64,000 bases of DNA from an uncultured Muribaculaceae bacterium (GTDB lineage Bacteria > Bacteroidota > Bacteroidia > Bacteroidales > Muribaculaceae): assembly GCA_910587915.1 (NCBI GenBank), contig CAJUOB010000009.1, positions 1-64,000 of the forward strand, in the 5' to 3' direction. The position numbers and the translations under genes were made by a program. Below, one piece after another: positions 1-8,857 of this stretch (position 1 is its first letter; every line of letters starts with the position of its first letter). The notes below the pieces were generated by a model, which saw only the letters and a program-made list of their open reading frames with translations, did no database searches and was not told the DNA's origin.

Positions 1-33
1 GACTATCTCCTCAAGGTCTTTAAGGAAAGTTAA
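1..33 (+). CDS. possible C-terminal tail of an upstream gene (partial)
   Basis: The first 33 bases read in frame 1 as a short peptide ending KVFKES followed by TAA at 31-33. Just beyond the stop comes non-coding sequence with a promoter-like motif for the next gene, so this may be the last ten codons of a gene that begins outside the window. Nothing about its function can be said from ten residues, and chance openness is possible. Confidence 0.3.
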   Translation, partial: DYLLKVFKES

Positions 34-61
34 ATCTCATGCGCCAGCCCTGATTATTTGT

Positions 62-69
62 TAACTTTG
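62..69 (+). promoter_or_regulatory. Bacteroidetes -7 promoter motif for fbp
   Basis: TAACTTTG fits the Bacteroidetes -7 consensus TAnnTTTG and ends 19 bases before the fbp ATG. No clear TTTG lies 19-21 nt upstream, so only half of the promoter is supported. Confidence 0.5.
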
Positions 70-88
70 CAGTCCAAAATCAACTACG

Positions 89-2083
89 ATGTCCGCAACA
101 AAAAGTGAAATAGAAAGCATAGAAGCCGACCGCCGTGTACTCGAGCTTCTGGCTCAGAATTTTCCGAATGTATCGGCTGCCAGTTCCGAAATAATGAATC
201 TCGAGGCTATCATGAGTCTGCCGAAGGGTACTGAGCATTTCGTGGCCGATCTGCATGGTGAATACGAAGCCTTCCGTCACATTCTTCGGAATGCGTCCGG
301 AAACATACGCCGCAAGGTGTCGGAGGCTTTCGGTAATGCCGTGCGCGAATCGGAAATCAGACAGCTTTGCTCTCTCATATATTATCCCGAACGTAAACTC
401 GAACTGATAAAGAGCGAGGAGGATTCTCTCGATGATTTCTATCGTGTGACGCTCAACCAGCTCATAAAAGTCTGCCAGTCGGTTTCGTCGAAGTACACCC
501 GTTCGAAAGTCCGCAAGACATTGCCGCAGGAATATGCTTATATCATCGAGGAGCTTCTGCACGAATCGCCATCCGACGACGACAAGCAGGCCTACTTCAA
601 CCGCATTATAGAAACCATAATCTCCACCGGCCAGGCCGACGCATTCATAGTTGCCATATGCAACGTGATTCAGAAACTGAGCATCGACCAGCTTCACATA
701 CTCGGCGACGTGTACGACCGTGGCCCCGGTGCGCATCAGATCATGAGTATGCTCTGCGACTATGGTTCATTCGACATCCAGTGGGGAAACCACGACGCCC
801 TGTGGATGGGTGCGGCCGCCGGAAATGAATGCTGTATGGCGAATGTTCTCCGCCTTTCGCTGCGATACGGCAATATGGCGACACTCGAGGAAGGTTACGG
901 CATAAATCTGGTGCCTCTCGCCACTTTTGCCATGGAGACTTATGCCGACGATCCTTGCACCGATTTCGGTCCTAAGGTCGATGAAGAGTCGGCTGTCGAT
1001 GAAAAGACACAGCGCCTGTGGGCCCGTATGCATAAGGCCATCAGCGTGGTGCAGTTCAAACTCGAGGGTGCCATGATAGGAAAGCATCCGGAGTGGAATA
1101 TGGACGATAGGCGTCTGCTCGAACATATCGACAAGACCCGTGGTGTGCTGTCGATCGGTGGGGTGGACTATGAGATGAAGGATTCCTACTTTCCTACACT
1201 CGACCCGGCCGATCCCTATGCCCTCTCTACCGAAGAAAGGGTTCTGGTCGATAAACTCATGCATTCATTCCGTATGAGCACCCGACTGCGTAAGCATGTG
1301 AACTGTCTGCTGTCGAGCGGTTGTCTCTTCGGAGTATACAATAACAATCTGCTGTTCCATGCGTCGGTGCCGCTCAATGCCGATGGCTCCCTCAAGGAAG
1401 TGGAGTTGCTTGGCGAGCGCTATTCAGGCCGTGAATTGTTCACCCGCACCGGCATGCTCATGAGAGAGGCTTTCAATGCCGATACTCCCGACGATTTGCG
1501 GGAATATGCTATCGACTACTATTGGTATCTGTGGTGCGGACCCGATTCGCTTCTGTTCGATAAAAGCAAGATGGCCACTTTCGAGCGCTATTTCCTCATC
1601 GATACCGCCACTCACCGCGAGGAAAAAGGATACTATTATCAATTGCGCAACAACGAGGAGATTGTTGACCGTATTCTCGATGCATTCGGAGTCCATGGCA
1701 GCCATCGCCACATCATCAACGGCCACGTGCCGGTGAAGACTGGTAATGGCGAATCGCCGATAAAAGCCAATGGAAAGCTTATGGTCATCGATGGTGGTTT
1801 TTCGAAAGCCTACCATAAGACGACAGGTATTGCCGGTTATACTCTTGTGTTCCATAGCCGTGGCTTCCAGCTTGTGCAGCACGAGCCATTCTCCTCGGCC
1901 GAGGATGCAGTGCTCAACGGCACCGATATCGTGAGCACAACCCAGATTGTGGAGCTGAGTCAGCATCGCATGCGGGTACGCGACACCGACAAAGGAGCAG
2001 AGCTGCAATCGCAGATTAGCGAACTGATGGAACTCCTCGTGGCATTCAGGCATGGACTGATAAAGGAACGTCGCTCGAAATAG
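89..2083 (+). CDS. fbp: fructose-1,6-bisphosphatase, class III
   Basis: Hydrolyses fructose 1,6-bisphosphate to fructose 6-phosphate, the committed gluconeogenic step, in the cytoplasm. The 664-residue length is that of the class III (Firmicutes/Bacteroidetes) enzyme, not the ~330-residue class I. Metallophosphatase motifs are visible: HFVADLHGEYEAF near residue 51, GDVYDRGPG near 206 and WGNHDALWMG near 232, which supply the Asp/His/Asn metal ligands. The first ATG after the TAACTTTG promoter motif is used. It is followed after 50 nt by a TonB-dependent receptor gene on the same strand with no terminator between, so read-through is possible although functions differ. Assignment is firm. Confidence 0.95.
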   Translation: MSATKSEIESIEADRRVLELLAQNFPNVSAASSEIMNLEAIMSLPKGTEHFVADLHGEYEAFRHILRNASGNIRRKVSEAFGNAVRESEIRQLCSLIYYPERKLELIKSEEDSLDDFYRVTLNQLIKVCQSVSSKYTRSKVRKTLPQEYAYIIEELLHESPSDDDKQAYFNRIIETIISTGQADAFIVAICNVIQKLSIDQLHILGDVYDRGPGAHQIMSMLCDYGSFDIQWGNHDALWMGAAAGNECCMANVLRLSLRYGNMATLEEGYGINLVPLATFAMETYADDPCTDFGPKVDEESAVDEKTQRLWARMHKAISVVQFKLEGAMIGKHPEWNMDDRRLLEHIDKTRGVLSIGGVDYEMKDSYFPTLDPADPYALSTEERVLVDKLMHSFRMSTRLRKHVNCLLSSGCLFGVYNNNLLFHASVPLNADGSLKEVELLGERYSGRELFTRTGMLMREAFNADTPDDLREYAIDYYWYLWCGPDSLLFDKSKMATFERYFLIDTATHREEKGYYYQLRNNEEIVDRILDAFGVHGSHRHIINGHVPVKTGNGESPIKANGKLMVIDGGFSKAYHKTTGIAGYTLVFHSRGFQLVQHEPFSSAEDAVLNGTDIVSTTQIVELSQHRMRVRDTDKGAELQSQISELMELLVAFRHGLIKERRSK

Positions 2084-2133
2084 CATGCCGCGCCGGGCAA
2101 TTTTTGGAGATTGTATGCGTTGATTATGGTATA

Positions 2134-4551
2134 ATGAAGCGACATATCTTTTTCTCCATCATATTCTTGCTCGGTTTTTTCACACTGGCCGCCAAAGGTC
2201 CGGTGAAAATAAGCGGTACTGTGACCGATAACGAAAACGAGCCCCTCGAATTTGTCACCGTAAAAATACAGGGAACTGCGCTCGGCACCATTACCGGTGC
2301 TGGCGGTAAATATACTCTCACGGCTCCTGAGGCCGATACAATACGTGTTGTTTTCACCTGTATAGGTTTCGAGGAGAGCAAGCGTCGTCTTATCGATCCA
2401 TCGGGCGAAGTTACCGTAAATGTCAAGATGAGTCCGGCCAGCTATGCCCTCGGTGGGGTAGAGGTCACCGACTATCAGAAGCAGACTTCCGGTATGCAGA
2501 AGCTCGACAATGGAGCCTACCGTCTTGCCCCCGATGTGAGTGGCGGCAGTGTCGAGGCTATGCTTAGCACTATGGCAGGTGTGAACTCTGGCAATGAGAT
2601 GAGCAGCCAGTATAGTGTCCGCGGTGGTTCCTACGATGAGAATAGCGTATATATCAACGGTATAGAAGTATACCGTCCACAACTTATCACTTCGGGTCAG
2701 CAGGAAGGTCTCAGCATTGTCAATCCCGACATGGTGGGCGCCATCAATTTCTCTACCGGTGGCTTTCCTGCACAGTATGCTGACCGCATGAGTTCCGTGC
2801 TCGATATCACATATAGGCAGCCTGAAGCTTTCGAGGGTTCTGTGTCGGCTTCGCTCATGGGGGCTTCAGCAGCCATAGGCTCCAGTTCGCGACGTTTCTC
2901 ACAGCTTCATGGCATACGCTACAAGCAGAACTCCTCTTTGCTCGGGTCGCTCGAGGATAAGGGCGAGTACGACCCGCGCTATTTCGACTACCAGACCAGC
3001 ATGACGCTGAAACTTAGCGAGAAATGGACCGTATCTGTGCTCGGAAATATTTCGGTGAATAACTATAAGTTCATTCCGCATAACCGTACCACAAAGTTTG
3101 GCACATCTACCGATGCAAAGGAATTCACTGTATATTTCGATGGTATGGAAAAAGACCGCTTCGAGACATACTTCGGTGCCGCATCTCTGAATTTCAAGCC
3201 ATCGAAGAAAACAGAATTCACTCTGCAGGCCGGTGGCTTCTTCACCAATGAACTTGTGAGCTACGATATATCCGGTGAATATTGGCTTGACCAGGCCGGC
3301 ACGTCGGGATCCGGCGATAATGCAGGTATCGGAGGAGAACTTGGCGTGGGCCGATACCATGAGCATGCACGCAACCGCTTCAAGGCTTCGGTGGTTAATA
3401 TTGCCCTCAGAGGTGCCACCGGCATAAAGCGCCACAACCTTAATTATGGTATCGACTTCAAGCATGAGACTCTTTTCGACCGCACTCGCGAGTGGGAGTT
3501 GCGCGATTCTGCCGGATTCTCACTGCCTTTCGATCCCGATGCCGTAAAGGTGATATATAATCTTAGCTCTCACAACGATCTGTCGACCAATCGTGTGGCT
3601 GCGTATGTAAACGATACATACCGTCTTGAGGCGGCTGCCGGATATTTCAATTTCAATGCCGGGTTGCGCCTGTCGTATTGGGATTTCAATAAGGAAACGC
3701 TCATCAGTCCGCGTGTTAGCGTCGGATTTGTTCCGTCGCGAAATCCGCGCCTCGCGCTCCGCTTTGCCACCGGTCTATACTATCAGTCGCCTTTCTATAA
3801 GGAGTTTCGCCTACCGGCTACCGATGCCGACGGTAATGTGGTGGTAAGTCTTAATTCCGATATTAAATCGCAGCGCTCCTTCCAGCTCATATTCGGAGCC
3901 GACTATACCTTCCGGGCGTTCAACCGACCCTTCAAAATTTCGGGCGAAGCCTACTACAAGGCTCTCGGGAATCTAATACCCTACGAAGTCGATAATCTGA
4001 AACTTGTGTATGCCGGCCGCAATCTCACCAATGGTTTCGCCGCAGGAGTCGATTTCAAGCTATTTGGCCAGTTTGTGCCCGGCACCGACTCTTGGATCAG
4101 TTTTTCGCTCATGAAGACAAGCGAGAAACTCAATGGTGTGAATGTGCCGAGACCTAATGACCGCCGCTATAGTCTGGCTTTATTTTTTACAGATTATTTC
4201 CCGAAATTTCCCAAACTCAAGTTCAATCTACGCGGCATACTTTCCGACGGACTGCCTTTCGCCGCTCCGCGTGGCAGTTTCGACAAAGGCTACTTCCGTG
4301 CACCTGCCTATAAGCGTGTGGACATCGGCCTGTCGTATGCTCTTCTGTCGCCGCGTGCCGACGGTGAGCCCCGCGACGGATTTCTGCGTCACTTCAAAAG
4401 CATATGGCTCGGGGTCGACGCGTTCAACCTTCTCGATATAAGCAATGTGAGTAGCTATTATTGGGTGACCGATATAAACGATATTCAGTATGCGGTGCCG
4501 AACTATCTCACACGCCGCCAGTTTAACGTCCGTCTATCCATTGACTTCTGA
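2134..4551 (+). CDS. TonB-dependent receptor with carboxypeptidase-like N-terminal domain
   Basis: Outer-membrane beta-barrel importer of about 805 residues. The start MKRHIFFSIIFLL gives a clean signal peptide; an in-frame TTG at 2104 would add ten residues before it and is less likely. A carboxypeptidase-regulatory-like Ig domain follows (GTVTDNENEPLEFVTVKI, about residues 27-110), then a plug domain with SVRGGSYDENSVYINGIEV (about 160-180), then the barrel, ending in ...RLSIDF with the terminal Phe typical of BAM substrates. It is shorter than SusC-type receptors (about 1000 residues) and no SusD gene is adjacent, so it belongs to the short receptor class; the substrate is unknown. A secreted hydrolase follows after 4 nt and a lipoprotein after that, probably co-transcribed. 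Confidence 0.88.
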   Translation: MKRHIFFSIIFLLGFFTLAAKGPVKISGTVTDNENEPLEFVTVKIQGTALGTITGAGGKYTLTAPEADTIRVVFTCIGFEESKRRLIDPSGEVTVNVKMSPASYALGGVEVTDYQKQTSGMQKLDNGAYRLAPDVSGGSVEAMLSTMAGVNSGNEMSSQYSVRGGSYDENSVYINGIEVYRPQLITSGQQEGLSIVNPDMVGAINFSTGGFPAQYADRMSSVLDITYRQPEAFEGSVSASLMGASAAIGSSSRRFSQLHGIRYKQNSSLLGSLEDKGEYDPRYFDYQTSMTLKLSEKWTVSVLGNISVNNYKFIPHNRTTKFGTSTDAKEFTVYFDGMEKDRFETYFGAASLNFKPSKKTEFTLQAGGFFTNELVSYDISGEYWLDQAGTSGSGDNAGIGGELGVGRYHEHARNRFKASVVNIALRGATGIKRHNLNYGIDFKHETLFDRTREWELRDSAGFSLPFDPDAVKVIYNLSSHNDLSTNRVAAYVNDTYRLEAAAGYFNFNAGLRLSYWDFNKETLISPRVSVGFVPSRNPRLALRFATGLYYQSPFYKEFRLPATDADGNVVVSLNSDIKSQRSFQLIFGADYTFRAFNRPFKISGEAYYKALGNLIPYEVDNLKLVYAGRNLTNGFAAGVDFKLFGQFVPGTDSWISFSLMKTSEKLNGVNVPRPNDRRYSLALFFTDYFPKFPKLKFNLRGILSDGLPFAAPRGSFDKGYFRAPAYKRVDIGLSYALLSPRADGEPRDGFLRHFKSIWLGVDAFNLLDISNVSSYYWVTDINDIQYAVPNYLTRRQFNVRLSIDF

Positions 4552-4555
4552 TCTG

Positions 4556-5578
4556 ATGCATATTGCACGTATAATTCTTACAGCACTTCTAATCATGGCA
4601 TCTTTCGCGCAGCCGGTTTCGGCCGAAGATACTGAATTCGAGTGGGACAGCACGTCCGCTTCCGAGTGGACGCCGTCGTTCCGCAAAGTGGAAATACCGT
4701 CTGCCAAAGACGGCTCGGTCCAGAACGCTTACTTCCGGCCGACAACGTCGGCTCAGCCTCAGCCGCTTATCGTGAGTCTGCATACATGGAGCGGTGGCTA
4801 CAGCCAGAAAGATCCCATGGCCGCCGATGTCGAGGCTCGCGACTGGAACTATATCCATCCACATTTCCGGGGATTCAATAACAAGCCCGAAGCGATGGTT
4901 AGTGATCTTGTGCTTGCCGATATTGACGACGCTATCGCTTATGCTCTGGCTAATGCTAATGTAGACCCCGATCAAATCCATATTGTCGGTGTATCGGGCG
5001 GCGGGCTGGCTACATTGGCGTGCTATATGGAACTTTCGCGCAGTATCCGGAGTTTCAATGCCTGGGTACCGATTTCCGATCTTGAGGCCTGGTATTGGGA
5101 ATCGCGTGGCCGACGCTTCAACTATGCCGACCATATAATGGCGGCCATAGGTGCCGATGGCAAGATCAATGAAGCGGAGGCACGTCGTCGTTCGCCTCTC
5201 TATAAGTCACTTCCTGCCGATGCGCGCAGGGCGGCGGCGTTAAGAATATATGCCGGCATACACGATGGCCATATCGGTTGTGTGCCCGTGTCTCATTCGG
5301 TCAATTTCTATAATCGTGTGGCAGGCGAATGGAAGTATTCCACCTCCAATCTCGACGAGATATATCGATTGGCACAGAACGACTCATCGTTGGTGTCGAA
5401 AGATGAGCTACTGTCTCTTCTTGCAAAGAGAATCAATCCTGCATATCTGCAGCATGGCGATACTTTGCTTGGCCGTCCTGTGCATCTTCGGCGCAGCAGT
5501 GGCCGGGTCTCGCTCATCATATTTGAGGGCGAACACGAACAACTTCCGGGGGCGCTGTCGCTGATTGACGTCGAATAA
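4556..5578 (+). CDS. secreted alpha/beta hydrolase (prolyl-oligopeptidase-like)
   Basis: About 340 residues. The start at 4556 gives MHIARIILTALLIMASFAQPVSAED, a signal peptide with an AxA-type cleavage site; upstream in-frame starts would lie inside the preceding receptor gene. The fold is alpha/beta hydrolase: LIVSLHTWSGG near residue 70 (oxyanion loop), the nucleophile elbow GVSGGG near residue 150, and GIHDGHIG and EGEHEQLPG further on as candidate Asp/His positions. This resembles S9-family or acetyl-esterase-like enzymes; peptide and ester substrates cannot be told apart. It lies 4 nt after the TonB receptor stop, so it is probably translated from the same message and may act in the periplasm on what that receptor imports. 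Confidence 0.8.
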   Translation: MHIARIILTALLIMASFAQPVSAEDTEFEWDSTSASEWTPSFRKVEIPSAKDGSVQNAYFRPTTSAQPQPLIVSLHTWSGGYSQKDPMAADVEARDWNYIHPHFRGFNNKPEAMVSDLVLADIDDAIAYALANANVDPDQIHIVGVSGGGLATLACYMELSRSIRSFNAWVPISDLEAWYWESRGRRFNYADHIMAAIGADGKINEAEARRRSPLYKSLPADARRAAALRIYAGIHDGHIGCVPVSHSVNFYNRVAGEWKYSTSNLDEIYRLAQNDSSLVSKDELLSLLAKRINPAYLQHGDTLLGRPVHLRRSSGRVSLIIFEGEHEQLPGALSLIDVE

Positions 5579-5649
5579 TAGAGGATTTTTATTTAGCTTT
5601 CATGCAATAATTGGCTGTCTTTGCTATCATTATAGTAAAACATGTTGCT

Positions 5650-6423
5650 ATGAAGAAACTATATGCTATCTCACTGATTGGAGTGCTCGCGTTTGTGCTA
5701 TCGGCGTGCAGTAACGATGATGAACCATATTTTTCCGGAAGAATCGATTCGGAATATCTTGAAAATCTGATGGAGATAGGAGCGACTAAATCCTACACTC
5801 TGTCGCACATCAGAACTTATTGGAATCGTCCCAATACGAACTACCAATGGGAGGAATATGACTACAAGGAATGGGATGGATGGGCATCGCCATTTCCATC
5901 TACATTAGCCATTGTAGGGGGGCAGGCTTACATCCATCCGACGTTTTTCATTTCTGCCTACGGTCTGCATCCGGTCTATATGCTTTGGCGCACTTTTTTG
6001 CGAACACAGCCACGGTCCTATGACCCCGAATTCTATTATTCCGTGCCGTTCGACTATGATAAGGCCGGGAACACACTGTCTATAAACCATCAGTACAATA
6101 TCGTGGAAGCTTCCGGGAATAAGCTTGTGTTGTACTATGACTCCGATTTTACCAGCAGCGATGGCAAAGGCGTGGAGCGTATAGTGGCATACTATACCGA
6201 ATGCGACCCCAAACTTCCGGCGGAGAATGAACGTCTCTTTTTTGACAATCTCCACGAACTATACGGCTTCATGCTTGGAAAAGCTCATGATGAGTTTGGC
6301 GACTCTGTCGATCTCAATCAATATTACTATCCCGATATCATTTTCGATCATCCTATGGTCGATATAGCCGAGTTGATACGCAATTGGGAAAATGGTCTAT
6401 ACGACACCGACGACCGTTGGTGA
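5650..6423 (+). CDS. hypothetical lipoprotein
   Basis: A 257-residue protein I do not recognise. It begins MKKLYAISLIGVLAFVLSACSNDDEP, a signal-peptidase-II signal with lipobox LSAC and acidic residues after the Cys, the pattern associated with surface export of lipoproteins in Bacteroidetes (known for the phylum, inferred here). The body is rich in Tyr, Trp, Asp and Pro, has no internal membrane segment and shows no catalytic motif I can name. The in-frame start at 5611 would put 13 residues before the signal and is rejected. It follows the hydrolase by about 70 nt and ends 6 nt from the convergent GH92 gene. Confidence 0.7.
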   Translation: MKKLYAISLIGVLAFVLSACSNDDEPYFSGRIDSEYLENLMEIGATKSYTLSHIRTYWNRPNTNYQWEEYDYKEWDGWASPFPSTLAIVGGQAYIHPTFFISAYGLHPVYMLWRTFLRTQPRSYDPEFYYSVPFDYDKAGNTLSINHQYNIVEASGNKLVLYYDSDFTSSDGKGVERIVAYYTECDPKLPAENERLFFDNLHELYGFMLGKAHDEFGDSVDLNQYYYPDIIFDHPMVDIAELIRNWENGLYDTDDRW

Positions 6424-6429
6424 TAGATA

Positions 6430-8667
6430 CTATTCCTTGCCGAGCGTAACTTCGAGTGTGGCGCCCGATGTGATATCGCTGTGGTCTATGATGTAGTCGG
6501 AGTGTGGCTTGCCATTGAGTTTCATCGATTTAATGTATAAATCGTCGGGCGATGTTCTGTTTGCCACGATGGTGAAAGTGCGGCCGTTGTCCTGCGATAT
6601 TTCCACACGGTCGAAGAGTGGGGTAGCCAGAGAGTACTCTGTCGTACCCGGGCAGACAGGGTAGAAGCCCATGGCTGCGAATACATACCACGCCGACATT
6701 TGTCCCGCGTCATCGTTGCCCGAAAGTCCGCCGGGGGCCACGTGGTACTCAGTATCCATTATCCGGCGTATCCAGTATTGGGCTTTTTCGGGCATGCCGG
6801 CATCGTTGAACATCCACGCCACCTGGTGGCAAGGCTCGTTGCCATGCCAGTATCTGCCGTTGTCGAACAATGCCTCCAGCCGCGACGCGAATGCATCGCG
6901 TCCACCCATGGCGTTCATCAGGCCTTCGCGGTCGTGCGGCACATACCATGTGTAGTGGCAGGGTGCCCCCTCGGTGATTGCCGATGAGAAGGTGAATGGA
7001 TTGAAATCGCGCTGCCACGATCCGTCGGCATGGCGACCGCGGGCATATCCTGTTTCGGGGTCGATGACATTGCGGTAGTTCTGTGAGCGCAAGCGTAGCC
7101 GGTCGGCGTCGCCGCCATGTCCAAGCGAGTCGGCGAGCACCGACAGGGCATAGTCATCGTATGCATATTCAAGCGTACGCGACACCTGTTCGCGCTTATG
7201 GTAAGCATAGGGCACGGTATCTTCCAGTGGTATATATCCGTATTTTATATACGATTCGAGCGCGCGTCGGCCTTTTCCATCGCGATACTCAGCCTCGTCG
7301 TCCGGGGTTTCGAAAGCATTCTGCCGCAAGCCCGCATAAGCCTTTGCAACATCGAAGTCGCGTATGCCTTTCACGTATGCGTCGGTCACTACCGAAGCCA
7401 CATGGTCGCCTATCATGGCCGCCGTATAGCTGTTCCAACAGGGGAAGATTGGCATCCACCCGCCTTGCTCGTATTTGTCGGCAAGCGACTGCATCATGTC
7501 GCTTGCACGCGATGGATCTGTGATGACCAGAAGAGGATGCAGTGCCCGGTAGGTATCCCACAGGCTGAACCCGTCGTAGTAGTTGTGGCCCGGCTTGGCA
7601 TGGTTTGTAGCTCCGCCGGCAAAGGATGGATAGGCGCCGTCGACATCGTTGAATGTCTGAGGCAGGAAGGAGCAGCGGTACAATGCGCTGTAGAATTTGG
7701 TCCTGTCGGCCTGGGTGCCGCCGTAGGCCCGTATTTTACCGAGATGGCGTTCCCATTCAGCGGTAAGCTTCGCGCGCGTTCCTTCAAAATCCCATCCGGG
7801 CATTTCAGCGGCCATGTTTGCCATTGCGCCATCGTAGGATGTGAACGACGACGCTGCTTTAGCCATGATTGTTTCGCCCGCTGTGACATCGAACTCCACA
7901 TACGCTCCAAGTCCGGCAAGGCTGTCGGCGGAAAGTTTGCCGGGCATCACTCTGTCGCCCGAAAATACGCCGTAGCCGCTCGGTGTGAGGTTCGCAGGCC
8001 ATTCAAGCACATAGTATCCAGCAAAACCTGCTTCTTCGCCTTTGCCTTGATAGATGCGGTGCACGGGATTGCGGGCCATAATTCTATGAGATGCTACGTC
8101 GATTGCCACGCTGCCTTGACTCTCGTCGCTGTTAGGATTCACCACAAGATAGGCTTTGCCGGCATTGTCGTAGGTGAAGCGGAATATAGCCGTGCGCGAT
8201 GTCGCTGTCATCTCGGCCTGCACCGCTTCATCGGGTAGAGATATTGAGTAGTAGTCGGGCCGGGAGGTCTCGGTGGTCCGGTCCATCCGTGTGGCACGTG
8301 CCTGAGGCGATGTGCGGAGTGTTCCCGAAAGCGGCATCAATGTGACCGATCCGAAATCCTGGGTGCAACCTCCGTTTATCCAGTGTGAGTTGCGGAATCC
8401 CTGCAGAAGATCGTCGTAGAAATAATATGGAGCAACGCATTTGCGCTCGGTGTCGCGTGTCTGTGCCGTCCAGAAATTCATGCCATGTGGCTCCAGCACT
8501 GCCGGGATGGTCTGGCCGCGCTCTTCAGAGCCTTTGCCAAACATTCCCGCTGTCGGGGCCATGCTGTAGTCGGTGCCGATGCGGGGCTCTACGTAGTGTA
8601 TCGGCGATTCGGCAAAGACCGCATTGGCCAATGCAAGAGATAATATGAGGATTGTGCTTTTTTTCAT
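6430..8667 (-). CDS. glycoside hydrolase family 92 (alpha-mannosidase)
   Basis: About 745 residues with a signal peptide (MKKSTILILSLALANAVFAES), so it acts in the periplasm or outside. GH92 enzymes are calcium-dependent exo-alpha-mannosidases that trim host N-glycans or yeast mannan. Family signatures: GTDYSMAPTAGMFGKG near the N-terminus, GFSLWDTYRALHPLL in the (alpha/alpha)6 domain, and GNEPCHQVAWMFN followed by GLSGNDDAGQMSAWYVF near the C-terminus. An ATG 9 bases upstream (8676) is an alternative start. It stands alone, without SusC/D partners, and converges with the lipoprotein gene. GH92 specificity (alpha-1,2, 1,3 or 1,6) cannot be read from sequence alone. Confidence 0.93.
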   Translation of the reverse strand: MKKSTILILSLALANAVFAESPIHYVEPRIGTDYSMAPTAGMFGKGSEERGQTIPAVLEPHGMNFWTAQTRDTERKCVAPYYFYDDLLQGFRNSHWINGGCTQDFGSVTLMPLSGTLRTSPQARATRMDRTTETSRPDYYSISLPDEAVQAEMTATSRTAIFRFTYDNAGKAYLVVNPNSDESQGSVAIDVASHRIMARNPVHRIYQGKGEEAGFAGYYVLEWPANLTPSGYGVFSGDRVMPGKLSADSLAGLGAYVEFDVTAGETIMAKAASSFTSYDGAMANMAAEMPGWDFEGTRAKLTAEWERHLGKIRAYGGTQADRTKFYSALYRCSFLPQTFNDVDGAYPSFAGGATNHAKPGHNYYDGFSLWDTYRALHPLLVITDPSRASDMMQSLADKYEQGGWMPIFPCWNSYTAAMIGDHVASVVTDAYVKGIRDFDVAKAYAGLRQNAFETPDDEAEYRDGKGRRALESYIKYGYIPLEDTVPYAYHKREQVSRTLEYAYDDYALSVLADSLGHGGDADRLRLRSQNYRNVIDPETGYARGRHADGSWQRDFNPFTFSSAITEGAPCHYTWYVPHDREGLMNAMGGRDAFASRLEALFDNGRYWHGNEPCHQVAWMFNDAGMPEKAQYWIRRIMDTEYHVAPGGLSGNDDAGQMSAWYVFAAMGFYPVCPGTTEYSLATPLFDRVEISQDNGRTFTIVANRTSPDDLYIKSMKLNGKPHSDYIIDHSDITSGATLEVTLGKE

Positions 8668-8688
8668 AGAGAACATAGGTTTTCAGTG

Positions 8689-8696
8689 CAAAAATA
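8689..8696 (-). promoter_or_regulatory. -7 promoter motif for the GH92 gene
   Basis: On the minus strand this reads TATTTTTG, matching TAnnTTTG, 21 nt upstream of the chosen ATG. No clear upstream TTTG partner is seen at 19-21 nt. Confidence 0.45.
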
Positions 8697-8763
8697 CGAA
8701 TTTTATTTTGGTTTCCCGACTATGGCCTATATGAGTATTTGTAGAATGTTTTTTGGTGAATAA

Positions 8764-8795
8764 GTTGCGGTATTTGTGAAAGATTGCTAAATTTG
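8764..8795 (+). promoter_or_regulatory. promoter of the sdhCAB operon
   Basis: TAAATTTG at 8788-8795 matches the -7 consensus, and GTTG at 8764-8767 (one mismatch to TTTG) lies exactly 20 nt upstream. The sdhC ATG is 62 nt downstream of the motif, after an AT-rich leader. Confidence 0.65.
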
Positions 8796-8857
8796 CAGTT
8801 CAGAAACTACAAGGAAAAACACAAACAATTCATAAATCAAACAAATTCAATCATCTT

